Of a DNA stretch of 39,377 nt, positions 23,242 to 31,441 are shown piece by piece. Position 1 is the first letter of the stretch; each line of letters begins with the position of its first letter. Position numbers and translations under genes: made by a program. Source of the stretch: Pseudomonadota bacterium (GTDB lineage Bacteria; Myxococcota; Myxococcia; Myxococcales; Myxococcaceae); contig JAFAFL010000059.1 in the NCBI GenBank assembly GCA_023423535.1, forward strand, positions 1 to 39,377, given 5' to 3'. The notes under the pieces are model-generated. The model saw only the letters and a program-made list of their open reading frames with translations, was not told where the DNA came from and searched no databases.

Positions 23242-24399
23242 ATGGCACAGGGAATGACGCAGGCGATGCGGGCGGGTGCGGCGTTCGTCTGTGCCGCGGC
23301 GATGCTCGTGGGCGGCGGCGCGGAGGCCAAGCGCAAGGCGCCGGAACTCTCCTCTTCGGGCGAGCCCTTGCGGCCGGCGAAGACCGTTCCGCAGCTGCAG
23401 AAGGCGCCGGTGATCGACGGCGCGCTGAAGGAGTGGAAGGGCGCGCTCACCGTCACGTCGTCGCCGGGAGAGAAGGCGAAGGACGCGACGTTCACCTCGC
23501 AGGTCGGCTGGCGGGGCGACTCGCTCTTTCTGGGCCTCGAGATCCCCGCCGAGCGCGTGCCCGAAGGCACCGTGCAGGCGGAGGTGGCGCTGCACTTCAC
23601 CGACGCGGGCGTGACGGCGGGCGGGCACGTGTGGCGGCTCGGTGCGGGCGGCGCATTGCCCGGCAGCGGAGAGGCGCGGCTCCCCGAGTTCGCGCACGCG
23701 CTGACGAAGGTGGCGGTGGACGCGGACGGCGTGGGCCCGCTGCGCATGGAGCTGGAGATCCCGGCGCGCGCCCTCCCCCGCTTTCCCGCTCGGGATGCGC
23801 TGATCTTCGACTTGTGCGTGAAGGTCGGCGAGGTGTCGAACTGCGAGGGCGGCACGATGAAGGGCGACGCGCTCCGGCTGCCGGACGACTTCCGCAAGGG
23901 ACTGAAGCTCGCGCTCGGGCTGGCGGAGCAGGTGGTGGGCATCGAGGGCCGCGAGCAGGGCTGGGTCGGCTATGCGCTCCTGCACCATCCGGTGTGGATC
24001 CAGGCCGACTTCCCGCTCACCGTGCAGTCGCTGAGATCGTTCGTGGCGCGCGAGGAGAAGCTCGCGGACGCGAAGGAGGCCGGCATCAATCTCCCCGACG
24101 AGCTGTTGCTGCCCGGCGGCGGGCGCGTGATCAGCGTGCTCACCGGAAAGAACCCGTACGTGAAGGCGGGCGAGTGCGACGGCGACAGCGAGCTGCGCTT
24201 CGGGCTCTACGTCGTGCAGGACCGGGCGGCGAGCAAGGTGCTCGAGTGGCCGGCCGCTACCTGTGCGTTGGGACGGGCAGTGGCGTTCGACCTGTCAGAG
24301 GACGGCGAGCTCAGCATCGGGTACACCAACGGCGCGTCGGTCTCGTTCCAGTGGTTCAAGGACCACTTCGAGCGGACGGAGATCGGCGCGCGGCAGTAG
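23242..24399 (+). CDS. Secreted protein with N-terminal CBM9-like domain
   Basis: This 385-residue protein has a clear signal peptide: a short N-region, a hydrophobic run AGAAFVCAAAMLVGGG and a likely cleavage after AEA near residue 29. Residues about 50-230 look like a CBM9/DOMON-type beta-sandwich, starting VIDGALKEWKG and including QVGWRGDSLFLGLEIP. The rest is a beta-rich region without recognisable motif. Four cysteines in the mature part (Cys194, Cys201, and two near 312 and 341) could form disulfides in the periplasm or outside. The ATG at 23242 has AGGGG upstream. The function is not known; binding of carbohydrate or a surface component is suggested only by fold resemblance. Confidence 0.6.
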   Translation: MAQGMTQAMRAGAAFVCAAAMLVGGGAEAKRKAPELSSSGEPLRPAKTVPQLQKAPVIDGALKEWKGALTVTSSPGEKAKDATFTSQVGWRGDSLFLGLEIPAERVPEGTVQAEVALHFTDAGVTAGGHVWRLGAGGALPGSGEARLPEFAHALTKVAVDADGVGPLRMELEIPARALPRFPARDALIFDLCVKVGEVSNCEGGTMKGDALRLPDDFRKGLKLALGLAEQVVGIEGREQGWVGYALLHHPVWIQADFPLTVQSLRSFVAREEKLADAKEAGINLPDELLLPGGGRVISVLTGKNPYVKAGECDGDSELRFGLYVVQDRAASKVLEWPAATCALGRAVAFDLSEDGELSIGYTNGASVSFQWFKDHFERTEIGARQ

Positions 24400-24426
24400 C
24401 CGTTTTGATTTTTCGGGAGTGACAGT

Positions 24427-25905
24427 TTGAGCGACGCAGCAGACACGTCCGGCGCTGCCGGTGCCGGGAAGAAGTCCCTCTACATGATGACGCTGGGCTG
24501 CCCGAAGAACCGGGTGGACTCGGAGGTGATGCTCGGGACGCTGGGCGCGCGCGGGTACGAGCTCGTGCAGCAGCCGCAGGACGCCGAGGTCATCGTCGTC
24601 AACACGTGCGCGTTCATCGGCCCGGCGAAGCAGGAGTCGATCGACAGCATCCTGGAGATGGCCCAGTACAAGAAGGAGGGCCGCTGCGGGACGCTGGTCG
24701 TGACCGGCTGCCTGTCGCAGCGCTACGGCGCGGAGCTGTCGGCGGAGATGCCGGAGGTGGATCACTTCCTCGGGACGTCCGCGTACGTGCAGATCGGCGA
24801 CCTGCTGGCGGCGGAGGCGGCGCCGCGTCAGGTCATCCCGGATCCGGACTACATCCACGACGCGAAGACGCCGAAGGTGAACTCCTCCGCGTCGCACACG
24901 GCCTACTTGAAGATCAGCGAGGGCTGCGACAACAAGTGCGCCTTCTGCATCATCCCCAAGCTGCGCGGCACGCAGCGGTCGCGGACGATCGAGGACATCG
25001 TCGCCGAGGGTCAGAAGCTCGCGAGCGAGGGCGTGGTCGAGCTGAACCTCGTGGCGCAGGACCTCACCGCGTACGGGCACGATCTGCCGGGCAAGCCGAA
25101 GCTGCACGACCTGCTGAAGGCGCTCTGCCGCGACGTGGACGTGCGCTGGATCCGGCTGCACTACGCCTACCCGCGCGTGTTCCCGGACGAGCTCATCGAG
25201 GTGATGGCGACCGAGCCGAAGATCGCGAAGTACCTCGACATGCCGCTGCAGCACGCGAGCGACAAGCTTCTCAAGAGCATGAAGCGCGGGCGCGACTCGG
25301 CGTTCCTCGAGAAGCTCCTGATGAAGATCCGCGAGCGCGTGCCGGGGCTGACCTTCCGCACCTCGATGATCGTGGGCCTGCCCGGTGAGACCGAGGAGGA
25401 CTTCCAGCTGCTGAAGGACTTCGTGGTGAAGCACCGCTTCGAGCGGCTCGGCGTGTTCCAGTACTCCGACGAAGAGGGCACCGCCGCGTTCGACATGGAG
25501 GGCAAGCTCCCGCCCGAGCTCATCGAGCGCCGGTGGCGGGAGATCATGGCCATCCAGAAGCGCATCAGCCGCGAGCAGAACAAGAAGCTCGTGGGCAAGC
25601 GCATCGAGGTGCTGGTGGAGGGCCGCTCGGAGGAGAGCGAGCACCTGCTGGTGGGCCGCCACGAGGGCCAGGCGCCGGAGATCGACGGGCTCGTCTACAT
25701 CAACGACGGCATGGCCTACCCGGGCGAGATCGTCACGGTAGAGATCACCCAGGCCCACCACTACGACCTCATCGGCCGCGTGGTGGAGCGTCCGGATCCG
25801 AAGGCGCGCGTGCACGAGACGATGCCGGCGGCGGCCCCTGCGACTCCGGCGACGGGCGCGCGGCCCACGAGCGTGAAGCTGCCGGTGATCAGCGCGCCGC
25901 GATAG
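24427..25905 (+). CDS. rimO: Ribosomal protein S12 methylthiotransferase RimO
   Basis: This 492-residue radical-SAM enzyme methylthiolates an aspartate of ribosomal protein S12. The N-terminal domain has the three cluster cysteines Cys25 (LGCPKN), Cys61 (NTCAF) and Cys95 (TGCLSQ). The radical-SAM cluster is Cys167-x3-Cys171-x2-Cys174 (GCDNKCAFC). IIPKLRG and the C-terminal TRAM domain follow. The segment LGCPKNRVDSE distinguishes RimO from MiaB. It is about 50 residues longer than E. coli RimO owing to a short N-terminal extension and an alanine/proline-rich tail. The start is a TTG at 24427 preceded by GGGAGTGA. It lies 27 bases after the secreted-protein gene on the same strand. Confidence 0.93.
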   Translation: MSDAADTSGAAGAGKKSLYMMTLGCPKNRVDSEVMLGTLGARGYELVQQPQDAEVIVVNTCAFIGPAKQESIDSILEMAQYKKEGRCGTLVVTGCLSQRYGAELSAEMPEVDHFLGTSAYVQIGDLLAAEAAPRQVIPDPDYIHDAKTPKVNSSASHTAYLKISEGCDNKCAFCIIPKLRGTQRSRTIEDIVAEGQKLASEGVVELNLVAQDLTAYGHDLPGKPKLHDLLKALCRDVDVRWIRLHYAYPRVFPDELIEVMATEPKIAKYLDMPLQHASDKLLKSMKRGRDSAFLEKLLMKIRERVPGLTFRTSMIVGLPGETEEDFQLLKDFVVKHRFERLGVFQYSDEEGTAAFDMEGKLPPELIERRWREIMAIQKRISREQNKKLVGKRIEVLVEGRSEESEHLLVGRHEGQAPEIDGLVYINDGMAYPGEIVTVEITQAHHYDLIGRVVERPDPKARVHETMPAAAPATPATGARPTSVKLPVISAPR

Positions 25906-25916
25906 GCCGCGAAATG

Positions 25917-25956
25917 CTCCCGCGTGCCCGTATTGATTGAGCAAGGCGCGCGGGAG
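25917..25956 (+). other. Hairpin between rimO and the pterin dehydratase gene
   Basis: CTCCCGCG (25917-25924) pairs with CGCGGGAG (25949-25956) around 24 bases that include a short GCC/GGC inner pairing. It begins 12 bases after the rimO stop and ends 19 bases before the next start. No U-tract follows, so attenuation or RNA stabilisation is as likely as termination. Confidence 0.45.
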
Positions 25957-25975
25957 ACGTAGAACGGTTCCCGAC

Positions 25976-26281
25976 ATGGCCTCGCGAGAGAAGCTGACGG
26001 ATGTGGAAGTGGCTGCGTTCCTGCGCGCGCACCCGGACTGGCGCCTGGAGGGCGGTGCGCTGCGCCGTGACTACGAGCTCGAGTCCTTCGCGGAGTCGCT
26101 CGCCTGGGTGAACAGCCTCGGCGCGCTGGCCGAGCAGGAGGATCACCACCCGGACATCGACATCCGGTACGACAAGGTGTCGCTCGCGCTGGTGACGCAC
26201 GACAAGGGCGAGGTCACGCGGCGCGACGTCGAGGTCGCCGTCGAACTCGACGCGCTCTGGGACGACCGCGCGGAGGGCTGA
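25976..26281 (+). CDS. phhB: 4a-hydroxytetrahydrobiopterin dehydratase
   Basis: This 101-residue pterin-4a-carbinolamine dehydratase (PCD/DCoH family) regenerates the pterin cofactor used by aromatic amino acid hydroxylases. The active-site signature is EDHHPDIDIRYDKV near residues 57-70, preceded by AWVNSLGALAEQ. Length is typical (95-110). The ATG at 25976 gives the standard start (SREKLTDVEV); the frame is open to 25937 but the added residues are not family-like. No phenylalanine hydroxylase is in the window. The gene ends convergent with the glutaredoxin gene, 18 bases apart. Confidence 0.9.
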   Translation: MASREKLTDVEVAAFLRAHPDWRLEGGALRRDYELESFAESLAWVNSLGALAEQEDHHPDIDIRYDKVSLALVTHDKGEVTRRDVEVAVELDALWDDRAEG

Positions 26282-26299
26282 GCCCCTACGGCAGCCGCG

Positions 26300-26593
26300 C
26301 TAGACGTGGCTGCTGCGCAGGTCGTCGGGATCGCCGGTCCAGCTGAGCTTCTTCGCCAGCTCGCCGGACTTCTGGAGCTTCTCCAGCTCCTCGAACCCGC
26401 CGATGTGCTCGTCGCCGATGAAGATCTGCGGCGTGGTCTCCGCGCCGCCGCTGCGCTCGATCATCTCGCGGCGGAGCTCCTCGGCGTAGGTGATGTCCTT
26501 CTCGTGGAACAGCGCGCCCTGCGCCATCAGGAGCTGACGGGCGCGCGCCGCGAACTTGCAGCCTTCCTTCACGTAGATCTGTACCGGCTTCAT
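26300..26593 (-). CDS. Glutaredoxin with CKFA active site
   Basis: This 97-residue thioredoxin-fold protein has glutaredoxin features: an N-terminal strand KPVQIYVKEGC, the cis-proline segment ETTPQIFIGDEHIGGFEEL (about 52-70) and a C-terminal helix. The active site is Cys12-Lys-Phe-Ala instead of CPYC or CGFS. Only one cysteine is present, so it can act only by a monothiol mechanism with glutathione or as a cluster/GSH-binding protein. The proline that usually follows the first cysteine is replaced by lysine, which is unusual. The ATG at 26593 is the first natural start. It is convergent with phhB and divergent from the flavin fusion gene. Confidence 0.82.
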   Translation of the reverse strand: MKPVQIYVKEGCKFAARARQLLMAQGALFHEKDITYAEELRREMIERSGGAETTPQIFIGDEHIGGFEELEKLQKSGELAKKLSWTGDPDDLRSSHV

Positions 26594-26741
26594 CAGCGAG
26601 TCCCTCCCGGGATCTCAAACTAGGTGCGCTCCGTTGCATGTGCAGGCGGTCACGCCGCGCGTGGGCAGGCAGGCGTGCGGGCGCTCGGGCGTTGCGCTCA
26701 GAGGCGGCGGCGCGAGTCGATTTCTGATCTATTCCGGCGCC

Positions 26742-29036
26742 ATGCGGATCGCGGTCATCGGCGGGGGCCCGGCGGGCCTGTACTTCAGCATCCTGATGAA
26801 GAAGCGGGATCCCTCACACGAGATCAGCGTGTGGGAGCGGAACCCCGCGGACCAGACCTTCGGCTGGGGCGTGGTCTTCTCCGACGAGACGCTGGGCAAC
26901 CTGCTCGAGGCGGACGGGCCGACGCACGACGCGATCACCGAGACGTTCGCGCACTGGGAGAACATCGACACCCACCTGCGCGGGCGGGTGTTCCGTTCGA
27001 CGGGGCATGGCTTCAGCGGGATCTCGCGGATGGCGTTCCTGCGCATCCTCCAGGAGCGCGCGCGGTCGCTGGGCGTGACGGTGCACTACGGCGAAGAACT
27101 CGCGGACGTGGAGGCGCTGCGGGCGAAGTTCGATCTGGTGGTGGGCGCGGACGGCGTGCGCAGCGGCGTGCGGCAGCGCTACGAGAGCGTGTTCAAGCCG
27201 GACCTCGACTTCCGCAAGTGCCGCTACATCTGGCTGGGGACGCGGAAGGTCTTCGACGCGTTCACCTTCATCTTCGAGGAGACGCCGTACGGGCTCTTCC
27301 AGGTGCACGCGTACCGCTTCGACGAGAGCACGAGCACCTTCATCGTCGAGTGCGACGAGGAGACGTGGAAGCGCGCGGGGCTCGACGTGAAGAGCCCCGA
27401 GGAGGGCGCGAAGTACCTGGAGGGCGTGTTCGCGAAGTACCTCGATGGGAACGCGCTGCTGTTGAACCGGAGCACGTGGATCAACTTCGTCACGGTGCGC
27501 AATCAGAGCTGGCACACCGGCAACGTGGTGCTGCTCGGCGACGCGGCGCACACCGCGCACTTCTCCATCGGCTCGGGGACGAAGCTCGCGCTGGAGGATG
27601 CGATCTCGCTCGCGGATGCGATGGGCCGGCATCCGAACGACGTGCCCACCGCGCTGGCCGCGTACGAAGAGGACCGCCGCGGCATGGTCGAGCGCACGCA
27701 GAAGGCGGCGCAGGACTCGCTGATGTGGTTCGAGGGCACGCGGCGCTACTGGAAGCTGCCCGCGCTGCAGATGACCTTCAGCCTGATGACGCGGTCGAAG
27801 CGCATCGGCTACGAGAACCTGCGCGTTCGCGATCCCGAGTTCACCGACGAGGTGACGCAGTGGTTCGCCGAGCAGGCGGAAGAGGCGCTGGGGCCGGACG
27901 CGCGGAGGGAGTTGCACGAGGGACCGTTCTCGCGACCAGCGCTCTCGAAAGAGCGGGCGCCGCCGCCCATGTTCACGCCGTTCCGGCTGCGCGACCTCGT
28001 GCTGCACAACCGCGTCGTCGTCTCGCCGATGGCCATGTACAGCGCGAAGGAGGGCGTGCCGGGAGACTTCCACCTCGTGCACCTCGGGAGCCTCGCGCTG
28101 GGTGGCGCGGCGCTGCTGGTGACGGAGATGACCTGCGTCAGCGCCGAGGGCCGCATCACGCCGGGCTGCGCGGGCCTCTACACGGAGGAGCACACGCGCG
28201 CGTGGCGGCGGATCGTGGACTTCGTGCACGCGCAGTCGCCGGCGAGGCTGTGCTTGCAGCTCGGGCACGCGGGGAGGAAGGGTTCCACGCGCGTGGGCTG
28301 GGAGGGCTACGACGTGCCGCTCGACGAGGGCGGCTGGGAGACGGTCAGCGCCTCTCCCCTGCCCTGGTCCCCCGCCAATCCGGCGCCGCGCGAGGCGAGC
28401 GCCGAGGACATGGAGCGCGTGAAGAGCGACTACGTGCGCGCGGCGGTCGAGGCGGAGAAGTGCGGCTTCGACATGCTCGAGCTGCACATGGCGCACGGGT
28501 ACCTTCTCGCGAGCTTCCTCTCGCCGCTGACGAACAAGCGGAGCGATGGGTACGGCGGCGACGTGCACGGACGGCTGCGCTACCCGCTGGAGGTGTTCGA
28601 CGCGGTGCGCGCGGTGTGGCCTCGCGAGAAGCCGATGAGCGTGCGCATCAGCGCGAGCGATTGGGCGGAGGGCGGGCTGAGTGAAGAGGACGCGGTGGCG
28701 ATCGGCCGCGCGTTCCGCGAGCACGGTTGCGACATCCTGCACGTGTCCACCGGGCAGACGGTGGCGCACCAGGCGCCGGTGTACGGGCGCATGTGGCAGA
28801 CGCGCTTCGCGGACCTCATCCGCATGGAGGCCGGCATTCCGACCATCGCGGTGGGCAACATCGTCAGCGCGGATCAGGTGAACACCATCGTCGCGTCCGG
28901 CCGCGCGGATCTCTGCGCGCTGGCGAGGCCGCACCTGCTCAACCCTCACTGGACGCTCGCCGCCGCCGCCGAGCAGGGCTTCCCCGAGCTGGCGATTCCG
29001 CACCCGTACCACTCGATCACGCCGCGCCGGCGGTGA
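26742..29036 (+). CDS. Bifunctional FAD monooxygenase/old-yellow-enzyme fusion (salicylyl-CoA or 2-aminobenzoyl-CoA type)
   Basis: This 764-residue two-domain flavoprotein begins with a group-A FAD monooxygenase (residues 1-395): the dinucleotide motif VIGGGPAGLYF at 5-15, VGADGVRS near 137, and VLLGDAAHTAHFSIGSG near 264-280. From Met410 it continues as an old-yellow-enzyme/NADH:flavin oxidoreductase barrel, with SPMAMYS, QLGHAGRKGS and ELHMAHGYLLASFLSP. This architecture and length match salicylyl-CoA 5-hydroxylase and 2-aminobenzoyl-CoA monooxygenase/reductase, which hydroxylate CoA-bound aromatics. No CoA ligase or ring-cleavage gene is nearby, so the substrate is undecided. The ATG at 26742 is fixed by the FAD motif. 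Its stop overlaps the next gene's start in a GTGA. Confidence 0.87.
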   Translation: MRIAVIGGGPAGLYFSILMKKRDPSHEISVWERNPADQTFGWGVVFSDETLGNLLEADGPTHDAITETFAHWENIDTHLRGRVFRSTGHGFSGISRMAFLRILQERARSLGVTVHYGEELADVEALRAKFDLVVGADGVRSGVRQRYESVFKPDLDFRKCRYIWLGTRKVFDAFTFIFEETPYGLFQVHAYRFDESTSTFIVECDEETWKRAGLDVKSPEEGAKYLEGVFAKYLDGNALLLNRSTWINFVTVRNQSWHTGNVVLLGDAAHTAHFSIGSGTKLALEDAISLADAMGRHPNDVPTALAAYEEDRRGMVERTQKAAQDSLMWFEGTRRYWKLPALQMTFSLMTRSKRIGYENLRVRDPEFTDEVTQWFAEQAEEALGPDARRELHEGPFSRPALSKERAPPPMFTPFRLRDLVLHNRVVVSPMAMYSAKEGVPGDFHLVHLGSLALGGAALLVTEMTCVSAEGRITPGCAGLYTEEHTRAWRRIVDFVHAQSPARLCLQLGHAGRKGSTRVGWEGYDVPLDEGGWETVSASPLPWSPANPAPREASAEDMERVKSDYVRAAVEAEKCGFDMLELHMAHGYLLASFLSPLTNKRSDGYGGDVHGRLRYPLEVFDAVRAVWPREKPMSVRISASDWAEGGLSEEDAVAIGRAFREHGCDILHVSTGQTVAHQAPVYGRMWQTRFADLIRMEAGIPTIAVGNIVSADQVNTIVASGRADLCALARPHLLNPHWTLAAAAEQGFPELAIPHPYHSITPRRR

Positions 29037-30172
29037 GCAGCCTGGGTTGGGCGCCGCGGCTCGCCACCGCTGAGGACAACGCGCGGCTACTCGACTTGTT
29101 CGGCGACGTGCCGATGGAGGGCGAACTCGCACTCTCCACGCAGCGGGGGCCGGACTTCTTCGCGCTCTACCGCATGCAGCGGGGTGTGGCGGAGTGCTGG
29201 GTCGGCTCGGCTGAGGCTCACGCCGGGCTGCTGGGGATGGGGAGCATCCTCGTCCGCGACGGGTGGCTCGGCGGGCGTGCGGTGAAGGTGGGATATCTCG
29301 GCGATCTGCGCGCGCGCTTCGGGGCCATGCGTCGCCGAGGCCTCGCCGAGTTCTACGGGCGCATCTTCGAAGAGGCGCGCACCCGCCACGGCGCGGACGT
29401 GTTCCTCACCGGCGTGCTCACGCACAACCGTGCGGCGATGGCGGCCCTGGTGCGACGAAGCCCGCGACGTCCCCAGCAGCCCTGGTACGAGCCCTTCCGG
29501 CGCTTCTCGTTGGTGAGCATCCAGTTCACCGGAGGCCGGCGCCTCCGTGCGTTGCGTGCGGCGAAGGCAGCGGGCCTGACGATCTCGCGCGCGACGCCGG
29601 CGGATCTCCCGGAGCTGATCGCGCTGCTCGATCGGGATCACCGGACGCGCCCCTTCGGCTACCGCTTCGATAGGGGGGAGTTCGAGCATCGCTTGATGAA
29701 CTGGCCGGGCTTCTCGCTGGAGGGCACCTGGCTCGCGCGCGACGGAGCGAAGCTCGTCGGCTGCACGACCGCGTGGGATCCCTCGGCGGTGAAGCGCTAC
29801 CGAGTGGAGGCCTACCGAGGCTCGCTGCGCTGGCAGAAGACCGCGTGGAACGCCGCCGCGCGGGTGCTGCGTTGGGCGCCGCTGCCGGAGCCGGGGAGTG
29901 ACTTCCGCACCCTCTATCTCTGCAACACGAGCATCGTGGGTGACGACCCTCGCGTCCTGCGCGCGCTGCTCGAGCACGTGTACGAGGACGCGCGTCCTCG
30001 CGGCTATCACCTGCTCTCCGCGCCGGTGTACGAGAGCGATCCGCTGGCCCCCGCGTTCCGCGGCTTCTTCACCCGCGCGTTGGAGTTCCAGCTCTACGCG
30101 GTGAGCTCGGCGGCAGCCCCGGTGAAGGAGCTGCCGCCGGGAAGACCAGGCTTCGAACCGGCGCTCGCGTGA
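29033..30172 (+). CDS. GNAT-like acyltransferase coupled to the flavin fusion
   Basis: This 379-residue protein resembles a tandem GNAT fold. Near residues 85-130 it has VKVGYLGDLRARFGAMRRRGLAEFY, like the acyl-CoA pyrophosphate loop region. A second half starting LTISRATPADLPELIALLDRDH near residue 182 looks like another GNAT N-terminus. There is no signal peptide. The GTG at 29033 overlaps the preceding stop (GTGA), so it is translated together with the monooxygenase fusion. It may act on a product or CoA ester of that enzyme. Substrate is unknown, and the GNAT assignment rests on fold-like patterns rather than strict motifs. It is convergent with the next gene, 9 bases apart. Confidence 0.6.
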   Translation: MSSLGWAPRLATAEDNARLLDLFGDVPMEGELALSTQRGPDFFALYRMQRGVAECWVGSAEAHAGLLGMGSILVRDGWLGGRAVKVGYLGDLRARFGAMRRRGLAEFYGRIFEEARTRHGADVFLTGVLTHNRAAMAALVRRSPRRPQQPWYEPFRRFSLVSIQFTGGRRLRALRAAKAAGLTISRATPADLPELIALLDRDHRTRPFGYRFDRGEFEHRLMNWPGFSLEGTWLARDGAKLVGCTTAWDPSAVKRYRVEAYRGSLRWQKTAWNAAARVLRWAPLPEPGSDFRTLYLCNTSIVGDDPRVLRALLEHVYEDARPRGYHLLSAPVYESDPLAPAFRGFFTRALEFQLYAVSSAAAPVKELPPGRPGFEPALA

Positions 30173-30181
30173 GGCGCGGGC

Positions 30182-30541
30182 TCAGCCCTTGAAGTCCACC
30201 TCGAGCTTGTAGCGCTGCTGCTTCGGGTCCTCGTGCTCGAGCTCCAGCTTCACCGTCTGGCCCTCGCGCTGGTAGGTGCCCTCGATCTCGTTCGCCTCCT
30301 GCTCGTACTCGGTGCGCTTCCAGCCCGCTTCGGTGAGCGCGCGCTCATGGTGCGCGTACACCTTGTCCACCGAGTCGGTGCTCTTGAAGTGCACCTCCGT
30401 GTCGCGGCCCTTCTCCTTCACGCGCACGTCGCTCGCGCCCGGATAGGCCTGCAGCTTCGCCTCCTTGTTGAACCAGCTCTCAGCCTGCGCGCCCGCCGAA
30501 CCCGCCGCGAGCACCGCGATCGCCATCACCCAACGCTTCAT
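30182..30541 (-). CDS. Small exported protein, paralogue of the preceding lipoprotein
   Basis: This 119-residue predicted periplasmic protein has a signal peptide with likely cleavage after AQA near residue 20. The mature part contains AYPGASDVRVKEKGRDTEV and STDSVDKVYAHHERALTEAGW, and closes with YKLEVDFKG. The same pattern (AYPGA, DTEV, STDS, GWxRTE, LEVD) occurs in the lipoprotein encoded just upstream on the same strand, so the two are tandem paralogues. Related domains appear in other exported proteins that I cannot name with certainty. Its ATG overlaps the upstream stop by four bases (ATGA), giving a translationally coupled pair. Function unknown. Confidence 0.7.
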   Translation of the reverse strand: MKRWVMAIAVLAAGSAGAQAESWFNKEAKLQAYPGASDVRVKEKGRDTEVHFKSTDSVDKVYAHHERALTEAGWKRTEYEQEANEIEGTYQREGQTVKLELEHEDPKQQRYKLEVDFKG

Positions 30542-31071
30542 CGGTCGTCCCTCCTGTCGTCGTCATCGTCACGATCGTCATCGTCCCGGTCGTCGTCATC
30601 GTCCCGGTCGTCCCGGTCACGCCGGCGGCCGTCGTCGTCGAGGTCCACCTCCAGCACGTAGAGGTTGGTGTCCTCGCGCTCCACCTCGACCTTCACGCGC
30701 CGGCCGTCACGGACGTAGCGGGCCTCGATCTTGTCGTCGTCGCGATCGAGCTCCGTGCGCTGCCAGCCGTCGTCGGTCAGCTCGCGATCGAAAAAGTCGA
30801 ACACGCTCTCCAGTGAGTCCGTGCTGCGGAAGCGGACCTCTGTGTCGTCGCCGTCCCGATCGATCCTGATGTCGAGCGCGCCCGGATACGCCGGCAGTCC
30901 CGCCGTCGCGTTGAACGAGCCATCTGGATTTCTTCGGTCGTCACCCTGCGGCGTGGGCGGGTTCCCATTCGCCGGCCGATCGTCGCCCGAGCCTCCGTCG
31001 TCGCCGCCGCACCCGAACGCCAGGCCGACCATCACCGCCGCCGCCACCGCCCGCCAAACCTTCGTCGCCAT
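30538..31071 (-). CDS. Putative lipoprotein with acidic Asp/Arg tail
   Basis: This 177-residue protein has a signal sequence ending LAFGC, a non-canonical lipobox with Cys21, followed by a linker rich in Gly/Asp/Pro. Residues about 60-145 repeat the domain of its downstream paralogue (AYPGALDIRID, DTEVRFRSTDS, GWQRTE, YVLEVDLD). The last 30 residues are almost only Asp and Arg, encoded by an imperfect GTC/ATC-rich repeat at about 30556-30619. Such a tail might bind calcium or interact with charged polymer, but that is speculation. The ATG at 31071 has GGAGGGGGAGGG just upstream, a very strong ribosome site. It is the first gene of a two-gene operon. Confidence 0.7.
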   Translation of the reverse strand: MATKVWRAVAAAVMVGLAFGCGGDDGGSGDDRPANGNPPTPQGDDRRNPDGSFNATAGLPAYPGALDIRIDRDGDDTEVRFRSTDSLESVFDFFDRELTDDGWQRTELDRDDDKIEARYVRDGRRVKVEVEREDTNLYVLEVDLDDDGRRRDRDDRDDDDDRDDDDRDDDDDRRDDR

Positions 31072-31441
31072 GCGCCCTCCCCCTCCGAACGGAGCGAAAG
31101 GTAGGCGCGTACTTCGCCGACGAAATGCGGTGCGGCAGCGGCCTCCTGCGCACCAACCGAGCTCGCGCTGCTGCGCCGAGTCAGCGTGTCAGTGGGCTCG
31201 CGGACACGACGAGGGGGCGCCGTCCGCAAGGAGAAAGACGCTCCGTCGGATAGGAGATCCCGCACCTGCCCGCGCGAACGCAGGCAGGCATCACGCTCGA
31301 GGAGTTGCCCCGCTACTCCGCGCTCGCTGAACGGCCTCTTCCCAGCGCCACGGTGCGTCATCAAAACCGGATAACGGCAATTCCAGACAGGGCAGTTCAT
31401 TACAGCCTTATCACTCAAATGCGCGTACCATCCCGCGCGCA
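31072..31441. other. 370-bp divergent intergenic region
   Basis: The region separates the lipoprotein pair (minus) from a Myxococcus-type protein gene (plus). The last 70 bases are AT-richer than the surroundings and probably hold the plus-strand promoter, but no convincing -35/-10 pair or sigma-54 site was found. Short open frames here lack ribosome sites. Confidence 0.5.

Noticed and set aside
31265..31300. Possible sigma-54 promoter before the DUF2378-like gene
   Set aside because: GGCAT and TTGC elements are present but spaced about twice as far apart as a -24/-12 promoter requires.
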